NCBI GenBank assembly: GCA_015232575.1 | Contig: JADFZL010000001.1 | Location: 558,001-622,000 of the forward strand | Direction: 5' to 3' | Length of the DNA stretch: 64,000 nt | Source of the DNA: Candidatus Rifleibacteriota bacterium | GTDB lineage: Bacteria; Muiribacteriota; Ozemobacteria; Ozemobacterales; Ozemobacteraceae | In this document: positions 43,394 through 52,678 of the stretch, piece by piece | Position numbering within the stretch: position 1 is the stretch's first letter | Layout: the number at the start of each line of letters is the position of its first letter | Made by a program: the position numbers and the translations under genes | Notes under the pieces: generated by a model | Databases searched by the model: none | Told to the model about the DNA's origin: nothing | The model's input: the letters and a program-made list of their open reading frames with translations, nothing else

Positions 43394-46300
43394 ATGGAAA
43401 AATCTAACTCGCAAAACACTCATGTGTCTCAGGTTGTTGTACCCGCGGTACCTGATTTACTTCGCAAAGCTTTGAATGAGAAACGCTGTGTTCTTTTCGC
43501 CGGTGCCGGATTTTCGGTCGACGCCGGAGCGCCAACCTGGAAAGGCTTGTTTCAAGAGATTCTTAATGGGAATGATTTGAAGAATAAGCACAATTTGTCT
43601 GATGAGTATATAAATGGTTTTATGGAACTTTTTAACGATAAAAATTATCTTGATCTTGCATCTGCTTTAAGTGATAGCCTTTCGTCATATTTCCTCAGAG
43701 AGCATCTTCGGAGCAAATTCAGCAATTTGAAACATACCAGCCTGCATGAAACAGCAATGCGTGTTGGCTTCAGAGCCGTTATCACCACAAATTATGACAA
43801 ACTGTTCGAACAAGCGTTTAATAAAATAAATGGATTATCACCACGCTTGTGTATTCACGAGGATATTCTGGATATTGCAGATCTGGCAAGATCAAAGGAT
43901 TTTTTCATATTCAAGATTCATGGTGATATAGACAGAGCTTCCTCTGTAGTCCTTTGTCAGGAGGAATATCAGAATATGCTTCATCGAAACCAGCATGTTC
44001 AGGAATTTTTCAAACAAATTCTGGCAACAAACACGGTTCTTTTTGCCGGATACGGACTAAGTGACCCGGATATTTTAATGTGGATGGGAAATTTTCAGTC
44101 CATTTTCACAAAAGATACTGCCCGCAACTACATTCTTACTCCCAGTGCAAATCCTGTGATAATGAAAAGATATCTCAGTAATTATAATATTCAGCCACTG
44201 GTCTATGGTACAAAAATCGAAGATGGAAAAGAAAAACATTTGGGATTGCATAAATTCTTTGAGAATCTTGCGACAACCTCAGGGAAGATTTCTGAAGATT
44301 CTGCTCCTGAAAATATACCTGAAATTGCATCAGGACAAATAACTGACGATGAGATCAGAAAAGATTACTTCTGGAAATTACGAAGCACTCTTAACAAGCA
44401 GGAAAATCTTGGAATCGGTGGCGGTCAAAACAACGGTTCGCTGGTAATTAACAGGGCACGTGTTTTCGTTACACCAAATGTTGTTCGGGAAGCAACAAGC
44501 TTTCTCAGTGAAAGAGAGCTTGAGGTTGATCAAAAGAAAAAAAGTAAACTGATAGGAGACGATAATTTTTTTGTATCCGAGGATAAATATCAGTTGATAT
44601 ATGATGGAGAAAACGGTTTTGGAAAAAAAGTATTTGGAAAACAAAAGCATTTTTTTCTTTCCCGGACGCATATTTTGAATTCTATATCAGTCAGCAAATT
44701 TCTGACCGATAATTCTGAGGTTGTATTGCTAGGTGATCCTGGTTCAGGGAAGTCATTGCTTTGCAGAATTTTGCCATTGTTACTTTCTTCAGACAAATTT
44801 CCTCTTGGAGATGATGAACGCAATTTGTGGTCAGATTTTTCTGCAAAACTGAAAGGTTATACTCCATTTTATTTTCTATTAAGAAGAACTTTATCCGGAC
44901 ATTCAGACTCTGCTTTTGGAGCAAAAAAAATTACAGCCCATATTGCTGATTTTATTGAAGCGGAGCATCTTTTGCCAAATAATTGCAGTAAGCAGAGATT
45001 TATCGAATTTATTGAAAATGAATTTAATCAGGGACGAGGTTTCTTCATTTTCGACGGTCTGGACGAAGCTGGAGATGATATCAATCGTAGTAATATAAGC
45101 ATGAGAATTCATAATTTTTTTCACAGTAGTCGTGGTGATATGGAGAATAATGAAAATCGTCTTCTACTGACAAGCCGAGTTGTTGGTTATGCAGAGGCAG
45201 CATATCCCGGAACTGTTGCCATTGCTACAATTGCACCGTTCGGTAAGAGTGAAATCAGAAAATTCTTTTATTATTGGCCTTGTGCTTTGGACCCTGATTT
45301 ACGTGATCCTGAGAAGGAAGGAAAACGACGTTGGGACGATTTTCAGGGCAAAGCGGCAGAACATCAGAAAATATGGGATATGGCTTCTACTCCGATAATT
45401 CTTACTATCATAGCCTCAATTCAAGGGCGGGGTGTGGTTCTTCCTGAACAGAGGGTGATACTCTATTCTGAAGCTTCAAAAACACTTTTTGAAACATGGG
45501 AACATGCCAGAGCTGTCGCTTCAGGATGTAAACCAGGTACTTTTGCATACTCGAGAGAAGCAACAAAAAAAATTCTTTGCCGCCTTGCTCTTGAAATGAC
45601 TTTAAGAGATATAACAAGTATTTCCAGAAAGGAATTAAAAGACTTTCTTGAAGAAAATCTTTCTCAAAATTCCAGCGAAGGTATGTTATCCGTAAAAAAT
45701 TCTGTAGAAATATTTTTGCAGGAAGTCAGAAAACAAGCTCCGATATTAACAGAATATGGGACCCGGTTAGAAAATGAAGAAAACTGGTCAGACATGTTTG
45801 CTTTTATTCATAAATCTTTTCAAGAATATCTGGCTGCTATTGCTGTTTTGGGAAGACAAGATCGAGAAAAATGGATTAAGGAGCACGCTTTTGATCATGG
45901 ACGATTCAGTGAAATAATTGCCCTGATTGTTGGTGAGTTGGCACTAAATCTGAATGATTCAGCCCAGACAAGCCTCATTCTCGGAGCAATCCTTCAGGCG
46001 GATGGTTATCCGCGCGAGGCAGTCAGACTGGCAAATTTGAAATTAGCTGTCAGATGCTTTGGAGAGGATTTTGATCTTGGTTCCTTTGAAAAATTGCTTC
46101 TGAAAATTTTCTGGAGACAATTCAGGAGTGGGTGGCTTGAAAATCGGGAATTGTTTATTCCGGTATTTCAAGAACTTTTTCAATCATCCCGATGTCGTGA
46201 AAAGCTCCTTGATAAAACAAATAATGCCTTTCGCAGACTAGGCGAGAAATGGCCAGCATATATCAAAGTATTGTCAGGTGCCTTAGACAATCCAGACGTA

Positions 46301-49300
46301 AAAAAACGACTACAGTTGGCTCTAAGGGACTCAGATCCCTCGGTTCGTTCGTCAGCGAGCAAGGCTCTTTCGTCAGCAGCAGGGCAGCCAGATGAACAAA
46401 AGAGCCTGCAGATGATATTAAAATATTCTGACTGGAATGATAGAAAACGTTTGCCTGAGGGATTAAGAGATTCAGATTCTTCCGTTCGTGTATTAGCGGC
46501 TATTGTTCTTTCGTCAGTGGCAGGGCAGCCAGATGTACAAAAGTTATTGCTGAAGTCACTAGAGGATTCAGATCGTATAGTTCGTTCACTTGGGGCCAAA
46601 GCTCTTTCGCCAGTGGCAGGGCAGCTAGATGCACAAAGGTCTCTACTGAATGCATTAGAAGATTCGGATTTTGGTGTTCGTTCGTCGGCGGCCAGAGCTC
46701 TTTCGTCAGCGGCAGATCAGCCGGATGTACAAAGGTCTCTACTGAAGGTAATAACGGATACAGATCTATTCGTTACCTCGTCAGTGGCTAGCGCCCTTTC
46801 GTCAGTAGCAGGACAGCCGGATGTACAACGTTCTCTTGTGAAGCTGTTAGAAAATTCGGACTCTGATGTTCGTTCGTCGGCGGCCAAAGCTCTTTCTCAA
46901 GTAGCAGGGCAGCCAGATGTACAAAGGTTATTACTCAAAGCATTGGAGGATTCAGATCTTTTTGTTCGTTCATCAGCGGCCAGAGCTCTTTCGTCGGCGG
47001 CAGGGCAGCCGGATGTACGAAGGTCTCTACTTAAGGCATTAGAGGGTTCAGATTCTTCAGTTCGTTCATCGGCGGTCATGGCCCTTTCATCAGTGTCAGG
47101 GCAGCCAGATGTACAAAGGTCTCTGCTGAAGGCATTAGATGATTCAAATATTTCCGTTCGTTTATTCGCGGCCATCGCCCTTTTGTCAGTACCGGTGCTG
47201 CCAGGTGTACAAAGAATTCTGTTGAGTGCATTAGAAGATTCGGATTTTGGTGTTCGTTCGTTGGCGGCCAGTGGTCTTTTGCAAATCATAGAATTGTCTC
47301 AGAATTCTGAGGATTTGGAAAAATATCTTAATGAGAAAATTCAGTCTGGAAATAATTCAAATCTTGAAAAATATCTGTTGCTGAATATTCATGCAAAACG
47401 ATTTCCAGAAAAGGAGTCCCGTGATTTTATCTTTTCTCTGCTGGATGATCCTTTGGCTACACAGGCTTTTATTCCAAAAGAACTTGAATCACACTGTCTA
47501 ACGCTATTATCTTTTAAATACCTGACTAATCGTATTTCTCAAGCCAGGTTTCCTTATCTTTCGAAAGAGTTGCTTTTCAAATCAGATATTCCCTATTATT
47601 TTTCGGATTTTAAGCAGCGAAAGAAATATCTGTTTAAATCAGCGGAACTTGAATTAAGGAAAAGCCCTCTAAACGACTTCTCAGACGGAAGAAACCTGCT
47701 GAAAATTTTCTTTGAATTAGAAAAGCTGCTTCCCCTGGATTGGGAAAGCCCAACTTTGAATGCTTATGCTACAGCATTTGCCGGAGAATTTTTCCTTGAA
47801 ACTTTTTTGCCTGATCAGTATAAACCATTTGATCACTGGCAGAATGAAATATTGAAAAGTTTCGACAATCCCCATCAATCGACTTCAGCGATTCCGACAA
47901 AATCAGAACTGAAAATCAGTTTGAAACGTGGCTGGTGGATGTCTGCCTTTCTGGCTGAATTGGGCAGCCTTATAGGACCATTCATTTCAGATAAAATGCG
48001 AAAAACTTTTTCGCCGAACGATTTGCAGTTATTTTGTGAATTGTTGAAGCTGGATCTTGAACCCAAATTGAATAAGACGCGTTTTACCAACTGGCTTGCT
48101 CTGACGAAAAGATACGGCATTGCAGTAAGCAAAGATCATTTTGAAAAAGCATGGAAAGAAGTAAGAAGTTCAGACTATTCTTTATCAGAAGCAGAACGCC
48201 CAAGCTTTGATCTTCTTGGAATGCTTTATTCATTGGGAAGCTTGTCACCGTATGACTGGAATCTGACCAATCCGGTGGCTGATTATCCAGCCTGCGAAGT
48301 AAATGAAGCACTGATATTTCAGCAGGCAGGTTGTGTTGAAGGCATAAATACTTCAACTGTCGGTGGAAAATGGTTTCCAGCTCTTTTGACAATATGCAGA
48401 GGTTTGAATATCTACGGCGGAGCCTATCCCCTGGAACCTCATCCGCCAACTGTTGAAATTCGAAATGCAGTTTTCGGAAAATCAGATGAAGTATTACTCG
48501 AAAGCTGTGGTGCAAAGATTGCTTTTGACTTTCGATATGTTCCGCCTGAAGGTTCTTTGAACGATGACGATGATGAAAAATTCGAAGAGCAATGTACTAT
48601 CGTGGAAAAATATCGCGAACAAAGATTTCACAATTTACGACGACTTCTTGAAAAGATAACAGTTGAATCAACGTGTTTCCCGTTTTCCAGACTCTATTTT
48701 CATGCTGATGCTGTAAGTGCAGAGGTTTTTGATTTTGAATCTTCTGAAAAAACCTTGCCGATAAACAACACGTTTGATTCAAAAGATTACCCGTTGCCGG
48801 AAAAAGCTGATATCAGTCGTGTAAAAAAACTCAGCGATTATGTTTTCGAAAAGAACTGGTCACATGCACTCGATTGTTTGCAGAACATTGATGACGAAAG
48901 TTTTTCCAGACAAATAAATGACATTATTGTTTTGCTTGCAAGCGATGAAAATGAAAGTCTTGATCTTTCCGGAGCATCAAGATCTGAATTTATTCTCGCT
49001 CTTCTTCCATTTTGCAGAAAAGAGGAACAACGTACCAGCTTGCTTAGTGCAGTGCAGAAAATTCTTAAAAACAAAATGTCATCACGTTTATTAACTATGC
49101 TTTACAAAGTGTTCAGGCACCTTGATGGAAATACTCGCAAGGAATTTTACAGCTTTGCTGTTAATTATCTTTCTGATAAAACAAAAGTCGAGCCTGATAC
49201 GGGAGCAGCCATTCTTGATATAATCCCATTATTTTTCGATTATCTTGGTGCTGATGCAATGAAAAAATGGAATGAACTGGCTCAGCAATACTCTGAGCTT

Positions 49301-49363
49301 GCAGGGGAAAAAACAAAAAAAATTGCTTTCTGGACAAAGCGAAGATTAAAAGAACTAACTTGA
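43394..49363 (+). CDS. SIR2-NACHT-HEAT repeat protein, candidate anti-phage STAND NADase
   Basis: A 1989-residue protein. Residues about 20-290 are a SIR2 domain: LFAGAGFSVDAG, ITTNYDKLFEQ, FKIHGDID with the catalytic-type His, and AGYGLSDPD. Residues about 440-860 are a NACHT STAND module: GDPGSGKS (Walker A, about 446), FIFDGLDEAGDD (Walker B), LLLTSR, and IHKSFQEYLAAIAVLG. Residues about 975-1300 are ten 32-residue HEAT repeats, almost identical to each other. The last 690 residues are unrecognised. SIR2 domains in STAND defence proteins deplete NAD when triggered. It leads an operon with a ParA-like ATPase and an HD protein. Confidence 0.88.
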   Translation: MEKSNSQNTHVSQVVVPAVPDLLRKALNEKRCVLFAGAGFSVDAGAPTWKGLFQEILNGNDLKNKHNLSDEYINGFMELFNDKNYLDLASALSDSLSSYFLREHLRSKFSNLKHTSLHETAMRVGFRAVITTNYDKLFEQAFNKINGLSPRLCIHEDILDIADLARSKDFFIFKIHGDIDRASSVVLCQEEYQNMLHRNQHVQEFFKQILATNTVLFAGYGLSDPDILMWMGNFQSIFTKDTARNYILTPSANPVIMKRYLSNYNIQPLVYGTKIEDGKEKHLGLHKFFENLATTSGKISEDSAPENIPEIASGQITDDEIRKDYFWKLRSTLNKQENLGIGGGQNNGSLVINRARVFVTPNVVREATSFLSERELEVDQKKKSKLIGDDNFFVSEDKYQLIYDGENGFGKKVFGKQKHFFLSRTHILNSISVSKFLTDNSEVVLLGDPGSGKSLLCRILPLLLSSDKFPLGDDERNLWSDFSAKLKGYTPFYFLLRRTLSGHSDSAFGAKKITAHIADFIEAEHLLPNNCSKQRFIEFIENEFNQGRGFFIFDGLDEAGDDINRSNISMRIHNFFHSSRGDMENNENRLLLTSRVVGYAEAAYPGTVAIATIAPFGKSEIRKFFYYWPCALDPDLRDPEKEGKRRWDDFQGKAAEHQKIWDMASTPIILTIIASIQGRGVVLPEQRVILYSEASKTLFETWEHARAVASGCKPGTFAYSREATKKILCRLALEMTLRDITSISRKELKDFLEENLSQNSSEGMLSVKNSVEIFLQEVRKQAPILTEYGTRLENEENWSDMFAFIHKSFQEYLAAIAVLGRQDREKWIKEHAFDHGRFSEIIALIVGELALNLNDSAQTSLILGAILQADGYPREAVRLANLKLAVRCFGEDFDLGSFEKLLLKIFWRQFRSGWLENRELFIPVFQELFQSSRCREKLLDKTNNAFRRLGEKWPAYIKVLSGALDNPDVKKRLQLALRDSDPSVRSSASKALSSAAGQPDEQKSLQMILKYSDWNDRKRLPEGLRDSDSSVRVLAAIVLSSVAGQPDVQKLLLKSLEDSDRIVRSLGAKALSPVAGQLDAQRSLLNALEDSDFGVRSSAARALSSAADQPDVQRSLLKVITDTDLFVTSSVASALSSVAGQPDVQRSLVKLLENSDSDVRSSAAKALSQVAGQPDVQRLLLKALEDSDLFVRSSAARALSSAAGQPDVRRSLLKALEGSDSSVRSSAVMALSSVSGQPDVQRSLLKALDDSNISVRLFAAIALLSVPVLPGVQRILLSALEDSDFGVRSLAASGLLQIIELSQNSEDLEKYLNEKIQSGNNSNLEKYLLLNIHAKRFPEKESRDFIFSLLDDPLATQAFIPKELESHCLTLLSFKYLTNRISQARFPYLSKELLFKSDIPYYFSDFKQRKKYLFKSAELELRKSPLNDFSDGRNLLKIFFELEKLLPLDWESPTLNAYATAFAGEFFLETFLPDQYKPFDHWQNEILKSFDNPHQSTSAIPTKSELKISLKRGWWMSAFLAELGSLIGPFISDKMRKTFSPNDLQLFCELLKLDLEPKLNKTRFTNWLALTKRYGIAVSKDHFEKAWKEVRSSDYSLSEAERPSFDLLGMLYSLGSLSPYDWNLTNPVADYPACEVNEALIFQQAGCVEGINTSTVGGKWFPALLTICRGLNIYGGAYPLEPHPPTVEIRNAVFGKSDEVLLESCGAKIAFDFRYVPPEGSLNDDDDEKFEEQCTIVEKYREQRFHNLRRLLEKITVESTCFPFSRLYFHADAVSAEVFDFESSEKTLPINNTFDSKDYPLPEKADISRVKKLSDYVFEKNWSHALDCLQNIDDESFSRQINDIIVLLASDENESLDLSGASRSEFILALLPFCRKEEQRTSLLSAVQKILKNKMSSRLLTMLYKVFRHLDGNTRKEFYSFAVNYLSDKTKVEPDTGAAILDIIPLFFDYLGADAMKKWNELAQQYSELAGEKTKKIAFWTKRRLKELT
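46316..47293 (+). repeat. 96-bp tandem repeats encoding the HEAT domain
   Basis: Ten units of 32 codons (consensus core LLKALEDSDxxVRSSAARAL, then SSVAGQPDVQRS). The fifth unit has VTSSVAS in place of VRSSAAR and the second is preceded by an odd 15-residue insert. DNA identity between units is high (CCAGATGTACAAAGGTCTCT recurs), which implies recent duplication or conversion. Confidence 0.85.
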
Positions 49364-49391
49364 AATCTGCTATTATAAAGGGAAAATATGT

Positions 49392-50387
49392 ATGTCAAAG
49401 ACCATATTTAACATTGTTTCACAAAAAGGCGGTTGTGGAAAAACAACAGTTGCTTTGCTGATTGCAAAAATTTGTAAATATCTGGGAAAAAGCAGCCTGA
49501 TTCTTGATCTTGATTTCACCGGAACCAGCATGAAAGATATCTTTGCAGATACAAGCAATGACAAATTCAATGTATTTGACTCACCTTCAAGCTCTTCTGG
49601 TACAAAGCTTGAAGAACTCCTTACACCAGGACCTTTTGATATATCTCATAAAGCGTGGACAGAGAAAATCACCGAATCAATTTTGCCGATTCCAGATTCA
49701 GACTTATCTGTACGCATTGATTGTATTCCAAGTAATACAGGCCCGAAATCATACAGGAAAGTCTCCCCTTTCCTTGAAATAGAAGCAGAATCCGGTTTTC
49801 TGGCAAAAAAATCAAGACAACTGATTCTTCATCTCTGGAATAAGTATGGTGTGTTCATTCTTGACAACGGCCCTGGAATTACAGGTCTTTCTCAGGGTTT
49901 AATGGAACCAAGTTTTGAAAATGCTTTTCAGGAAAAAGATTTGAAATTTATTAATCTTCATTTAACAGCCTGTGACAGACAGGACATAATTCAAACATTC
50001 AAATCGTATTTTGATTATTATCTTCAACTCAGAAAAGAGATCTTGAGGGGCACAGGAAAAGACGAGATTTCTGTTCCGAAAGATAGAGAAACATTAATCA
50101 ATTGGGTTAAGCGAAATATTATTATCATGAATAAAATTTCAGACCCCTCGGAATATAAGGACAGGTTTGTTCAACAATTGAAATCTAAATTTGATCCTGA
50201 TACTTTTATTTCCTTTCCTGAACCCTTAACAATTCTGGATTCAAGCAAAGCCTCTGTTCGTTTTGAAGAATCATGGCCTGGTCTGAAAGACTTCGGACCT
50301 GCATTTGAAAGTGCAAAACCATCGCCAGATTCTGCTGCAAATTTTTTTGATTTTGTCAGGGCAAATGTTATGGAATTAATCAAATGA
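49392..50387 (+). CDS. ParA/MinD-like deviant Walker A ATPase
   Basis: A 331-residue P-loop ATPase of the ParA/MinD/CobQ type. The deviant Walker A with the signature lysine is SQKGGCGKTTVALL (residues about 10-23), Walker A-prime is LILDLDFTGTSM (about 36-47) and the switch-like region is FILDNGPGITGLS (about 155-167). The C-terminal half is longer and more divergent than in plasmid ParA. It starts 28 bases after the SIR2-NACHT-HEAT gene and overlaps the HD gene (ATGA), so it belongs to that operon. It has no ParB or centromere nearby, so a partition role is unlikely. Confidence 0.85.
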   Translation: MSKTIFNIVSQKGGCGKTTVALLIAKICKYLGKSSLILDLDFTGTSMKDIFADTSNDKFNVFDSPSSSSGTKLEELLTPGPFDISHKAWTEKITESILPIPDSDLSVRIDCIPSNTGPKSYRKVSPFLEIEAESGFLAKKSRQLILHLWNKYGVFILDNGPGITGLSQGLMEPSFENAFQEKDLKFINLHLTACDRQDIIQTFKSYFDYYLQLRKEILRGTGKDEISVPKDRETLINWVKRNIIIMNKISDPSEYKDRFVQQLKSKFDPDTFISFPEPLTILDSSKASVRFEESWPGLKDFGPAFESAKPSPDSAANFFDFVRANVMELIK

Positions 50388-51721
50388 AGTCATTAAAAAT
50401 TGACAAAGATTGGTTTTCTAATGGTTTAGAGGAACTTATTGATCGTAAGCATGACAGTTTACGTATGATTTTTTTGCAGAATAATCTTCGACATTCTGCA
50501 GGAAAGGGTTTCCCTTTTCGTGTAAAAAAAGCTTTGCTGACACTAGATGAGTCTCCGCATTCGCACCTTGAACGTGAATTCATACCTTCAGAATATGCTG
50601 AACGTATGGAATCAGCAGCTATTTATTATAGATATCTTCTTACCGCATTCAAGCCTGGTTTTTGCAAAATTATCAGGGCATTTTCGAAATATGAAGCTTT
50701 GTACCACTTGAATCCATTCAATAAACATTATCGTGATCATGAACTGCATCAACTTGCAGTTACCATAATTGCAGATAAATTCATGACCGATGTAAACGGT
50801 GTTTTTCAGCCAGACAAGACTTCCTGGGCCGATAAGATTTCAGATGATATCAGAAATAAAAAAATTCCCTTACTTCATGAGTTTACCCTGCAAAAAAAAT
50901 TCTCAGATATGTATAAATTGGACTGGTTTACCAAAAATGATGCCAGATATACTTTGGGAATGGCAGCTCTTCTCCATGATATTGGTTATCTTTTTAAACT
51001 CCCTTTAACCATGCATCTTGATACTGCTGGCGATATTTTTCCATTCCTTGATGAAAAACTTTCGTTAGTACATTCCCGTATAAAAAACTTTCTAAAGGAT
51101 TCACTCGTTTGTTTCTGGTTTACAAAGCAGTTTAAGAAATTTTACGGAAAAGAAGCTGATTTTGAAGAAGATGTTTTTCCCTGGTTTATTGCGGCAATTC
51201 AGAATGGAAATCATGGTGCAGTGAGTTGTGCGTTTCTCCTGGACCATGTCCACGAATGGTTTTCTTCTGGAGACATGGATACCGATAACTGGTTGTGTTT
51301 ACAATGGGCTGCGCTGGCAATTCTTCGCCATGATTTGATAGACTGTAAAATATTTTGCGACCAAACGAAAAATTCCCCCGAATTATGGGGAACGCCATTC
51401 AGTGAAGATCCGATATCATTTTTTCTGGTCCTGGCTGATAATCTGCATGAGAGTTGCCGTCACAAATTGGATACAAAAATCACAAAAAACAAATCCCGGA
51501 CACAAATTGAAAGCATTGAGCCATGCTGTTATGTCAAAATTTCTAGGAATAGTAATAACCTCAATGTAAAATTTAAATTCAAACCAGCCGAAAAAAAACA
51601 GAGCGATCATGTAAAAGAAACATGTACAAGGATATTCTCCCCAGCACCTGGACCAGAAGGCAAAAAATGGCGAGGGTGGGCACCTCCCGCAGGTTTTGCA
51701 GATTCCATAATATTTATTTAA
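50384..51721 (+). CDS. HD-domain metal-dependent hydrolase-like protein
   Basis: A 445-residue protein. Metal-binding HD elements appear in order: YRDHELHQLAV (about 117-127), LLHDIGY (about 195-201), QNGNHGAVSCAFLL (about 273-286), ILRHDLID (about 311-318) and LADNLHES (about 347-354). This matches phosphohydrolase HD domains and could act on a nucleotide or phosphate ester; the substrate is unknown. The start overlaps the ParA-like stop as ATGA. The C-terminal 90 residues are unrecognised. It is the last gene of the SIR2 operon. Confidence 0.8.
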   Translation: MKSLKIDKDWFSNGLEELIDRKHDSLRMIFLQNNLRHSAGKGFPFRVKKALLTLDESPHSHLEREFIPSEYAERMESAAIYYRYLLTAFKPGFCKIIRAFSKYEALYHLNPFNKHYRDHELHQLAVTIIADKFMTDVNGVFQPDKTSWADKISDDIRNKKIPLLHEFTLQKKFSDMYKLDWFTKNDARYTLGMAALLHDIGYLFKLPLTMHLDTAGDIFPFLDEKLSLVHSRIKNFLKDSLVCFWFTKQFKKFYGKEADFEEDVFPWFIAAIQNGNHGAVSCAFLLDHVHEWFSSGDMDTDNWLCLQWAALAILRHDLIDCKIFCDQTKNSPELWGTPFSEDPISFFLVLADNLHESCRHKLDTKITKNKSRTQIESIEPCCYVKISRNSNNLNVKFKFKPAEKKQSDHVKETCTRIFSPAPGPEGKKWRGWAPPAGFADSIIFI

Positions 51722-51839
51722 CACAAACGCATTCTATGTTCTTTAAATCGCACCTCAAATAAATAGCCGTTTTCTTGAAAAACCTGTATAATTGTAATGT
51801 AACAAGAGATTGAGAAGATTCTTAAATTAGGGAGTTTTT

Positions 51840-52676
51840 ATGAAAAAGCCGTTTTTGCCGTTCCTTGTTATTGGAATGACTCTCTTTTTGATGCCTGGAT
51901 TCGCAGCACCTCCGTTATCCACGAAGGAAAAAAGTGAATCTGCCTCTTACATAAAAGAGCTTAAGAAAACACCAGTCCAGCATTCCAGGAATAGAATCGG
52001 CGCAACTTCTTCTCTGGATAAAGCCTTTGAAGGATTCTTTGCAGCTCCTCCAAAAATTGATATAGCACGTCTTTACTACAACAAAGAACAATACGCGCAA
52101 CTATTAGAAGATGAAGACTTCGAAGAAGAAATGCTGTATTTCCCCTTCACACAGTCCTACGAAAGACTGAAAGAAGAAACAGAATCAAAAACTTCACCCG
52201 AAAAATCGGAATGTAAAAATCTGACACTGAATGAGCGTATATCCCTTTTTGTTTATACTACCCAGTTTTTTGGTCTGATTAACCCAGTTTTAAGAAATGG
52301 CACTGAAGAAGAAAAAAAGTTGATTTCCCCTATTACAGCAATGATTTCATCAGCTCTGAAGAAAATTCCTCCCTATACAAAACAAACAGTCAGGGGTCAG
52401 GAATACGCCCCTTACCTTGACGAATATACTCCCGGAAAGATTGTAACCATAAAAACATTTCTCAGCACGTCTGTTCCTGGCTCATGGTTTTCAAAAAAAT
52501 TGGACGAATTTCCGGTTATTATGGAAATCACATCAAAAACGGGTAAGGACATCTCCCCTTTTAGCGGTCATATAGAAGAATCCGAAGTCTTGTTTGATAT
52601 GAACGCCCGATTCAAGGTCGTTGAACACAAAAAGAACCGATCAAAGACTGTTATCACTATGGTCGAAGTGGAATAG
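51840..52676 (+). CDS. Hypothetical exported protein
   Basis: A 278-residue protein with a signal peptide (FLPFLVIGMTLFLMPGFA, cleavage near residue 21). I do not recognise a family. The mature part is charged, with a Lys/Glu-rich stretch around residues 95-130 and a beta-rich C-terminal third (GKIVTIKTFLSTSVPGSWF; HIEESEVLFDMNARFKVVE) that includes a possible RGQEYAPYLDEYTPG turn. AGGGAG lies before the ATG, and TATAAT at 51790-51795 may be a -10. It is convergent with the 5'-nucleotidase-like gene three bases downstream. Confidence 0.6.
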   Translation: MKKPFLPFLVIGMTLFLMPGFAAPPLSTKEKSESASYIKELKKTPVQHSRNRIGATSSLDKAFEGFFAAPPKIDIARLYYNKEQYAQLLEDEDFEEEMLYFPFTQSYERLKEETESKTSPEKSECKNLTLNERISLFVYTTQFFGLINPVLRNGTEEEKKLISPITAMISSALKKIPPYTKQTVRGQEYAPYLDEYTPGKIVTIKTFLSTSVPGSWFSKKLDEFPVIMEITSKTGKDISPFSGHIEESEVLFDMNARFKVVEHKKNRSKTVITMVEVE

Positions 52677-52678
52677 CT

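Noticed and set aside
49392..50387. Plasmid partition system
   Set aside because: The ATPase has the ParA signature, but there is no ParB, no iterated centromere-like site and no replication gene; it is tied to the SIR2 operon instead.
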